Of a stretch of 15,486 nt of DNA, positions 14,515 to 15,486 are shown in pieces. Source of the DNA: Candidatus Benthicola azotiphorus (lineage in GTDB: Bacteria; Gemmatimonadota; Gemmatimonadetes; Palauibacterales; Palauibacteraceae); assembly GCA_947581745.1 (NCBI GenBank), contig CANPVW010000248.1, positions 1-15,486 on the forward strand, given 5' to 3'. Positions within the stretch are counted from its first letter, which is position 1, and each line of letters begins with the position of its first letter. The position numbers and the translations under genes are program-made. The notes under the pieces were generated by a model. That model worked only from the letters and a program-made list of their open reading frames with translations, ran no database searches and was not told the origin of the DNA.

Positions 14515-15486
14515 GCGACCGCCGCGCGGTTCGCGCCTGGATCTCGTACGACTGGGCCATCTCGGCGTTCAACACGCTGGTGGGCACGTTCATCTACAAT
14601 GCGTACTTCGTGCGCTCCTTCGCTCCGAACGAGGATGTCGGAACCGCCCTGTGGTCGCGAGGGGTCGTGGCAAGCGCCATCCTCATTGCCATCCTGTCTC
14701 CGATCCTCGGTGCGGTGGCCGACAGGAGCGGTCGTCGGCGCCGGTATCTGATCCTGATGACCCTGGCGTGCGCGGGCGCCACGGCACTTCTCACGTTCGT
14801 CAGTCCGTCCGACACTCACGCGGTCCTCAAGGCGCTGACCATCTACGTGTTCGCCAACGTGGCCTTCGAGATGGCCACGGTGCTCTACAACGCGTTCCTT
14901 CCCGAGCTGGTAGGGGAGGACCGGATCGGCCGGGTCTCGGGATTCGGCTGGGGGATCGGGTACATCGGCGGGCTGGTCACGATGGTGGCGGCGCTGCTGT
15001 TCTTCGTCCGGCCGGAGCTCCGCCTCGGTTTCCTGCCCACGACGGACGGTTTTCACATCAGGGCCACGAATCTGCTGGTCGCGGCGTGGGTCGTCGTGTT
15101 CAGCCTCCCGATGTTCCTGTTCGTGAAGGAGCGGCAGGAGAGGTCCGCGAAGGTGGACGTCGCCGGGGCGTTTCGGGAGCTGCGCCACACGTTCGCCGAG
15201 GTGAGGCGCTACCGGGAGATCGTGAAGTTCCTCGCGGCGAGACTCGTATACAACGACGCCCTGGTCGCCGTGTTCGTTTTCGGATCGATATACGCCATCG
15301 GCACCTTCGGTTTCGACGAGGGAGAGGTGCTGGTGTTCGGCATCGTGCTGAACGTCGTGGCCGGGCTCGGCGCCCTCGGTTTCGGCTTCGTGGACGATCG
15401 GTTGGGTGGCAAGAAGACCCTCCTGATCACCCTGATCGGACTCTGTGCCGCGACGACGCTCGCGGTCGTCGCCCCGAACCGGACAT
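14511..15486 (+). CDS. MFS transporter, UMF1/Atg22-like (3' end beyond window)
   Basis: Inner-membrane major facilitator of the UMF1 (Atg22-like) type; 325 codons are visible before the right edge, probably two thirds to three quarters of the protein. Features of the family are the N-terminal ISYDWAISAFNTLVGTF, the loop motif ADRSGRRRRYL after the second hydrophobic segment, and ATVLYNAFLPELVG followed by GRVSGFGWGIGYIGGL. Hydrophobic segments alternate with short charged loops, and a larger cytoplasmic loop around residues 205-235 separates the two halves. In yeast Atg22 exports amino acids from the vacuole; bacterial members are mostly uncharacterised, so the substrate is unknown. The GTG start at 14511 overlaps the reductase stop as GTGA. 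No long frame covers it on the opposite strand, and its codon bias matches its neighbours. Confidence 0.9.
   Translation, partial: MSDRRAVRAWISYDWAISAFNTLVGTFIYNAYFVRSFAPNEDVGTALWSRGVVASAILIAILSPILGAVADRSGRRRRYLILMTLACAGATALLTFVSPSDTHAVLKALTIYVFANVAFEMATVLYNAFLPELVGEDRIGRVSGFGWGIGYIGGLVTMVAALLFFVRPELRLGFLPTTDGFHIRATNLLVAAWVVVFSLPMFLFVKERQERSAKVDVAGAFRELRHTFAEVRRYREIVKFLAARLVYNDALVAVFVFGSIYAIGTFGFDEGEVLVFGIVLNVVAGLGALGFGFVDDRLGGKKTLLITLIGLCAATTLAVVAPNRT

Overview
The window is GC-rich bacterial chromosome with dense, mostly ordinary genes. The gene mix fits an aerobic heterotroph with a Gram-negative envelope: a secreted TonB-C-terminal protein, a large exported M16 peptidase, a DUF4342 protein, Na+-driven sugar uptake and a Tat-exported aldo/keto reductase. 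Codon choice is strongly GC-biased, and TTA, CTA and TCA are so rare that very long antisense frames stay open. The overall look resembles Gemmatimonadota or a related high-GC phylum. That placement is inference from gene style; no rRNA or marker gene is present.

Left part, minus strand (1-6381): one tight operon, transcribed right to left. It encodes a CBM9-like lipoprotein (6381-5212), a sodium:solute symporter (5207-3267), a GH130 mannoside phosphorylase/mannosidase (3270-2299) and a GH38 alpha-mannosidase (2302 to beyond the left edge). Junctions are a 4-nt gap followed by two 4-nt overlaps. Together these read as a mannoside utilisation locus: binding at the membrane, Na+-coupled uptake, and cleavage of beta- and alpha-mannosidic linkages.

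Middle (6382-8201): a divergent control region with an AT-rich island separates the operon from a secreted TonB-C-terminal protein (6740-7513). That gene converges on a DUF4342 gene (7879-7544) through a shared hairpin. A non-coding gap with a perfect 14-bp palindrome and a reasonable promoter follows.

Right part, plus strand (8202-15486): a two-zinc-ribbon protein, NADP-type glutamate dehydrogenase (gdhA) with a textbook C(UUCG)G terminator, a 963-residue two-lobed M16 zinc peptidase, then a Tat-exported aldo/keto reductase overlapping by 4 nt a UMF1/Atg22-like MFS transporter that runs off the right edge.

I found no CRISPR array, insertion sequence, tRNA, rRNA or phage gene, and no clear new biological system. 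The best leads are the mannoside operon and its AT-rich control region, the unnamed N-terminal helical module of the TonB-C protein, and hairpins that may control translation or termination.
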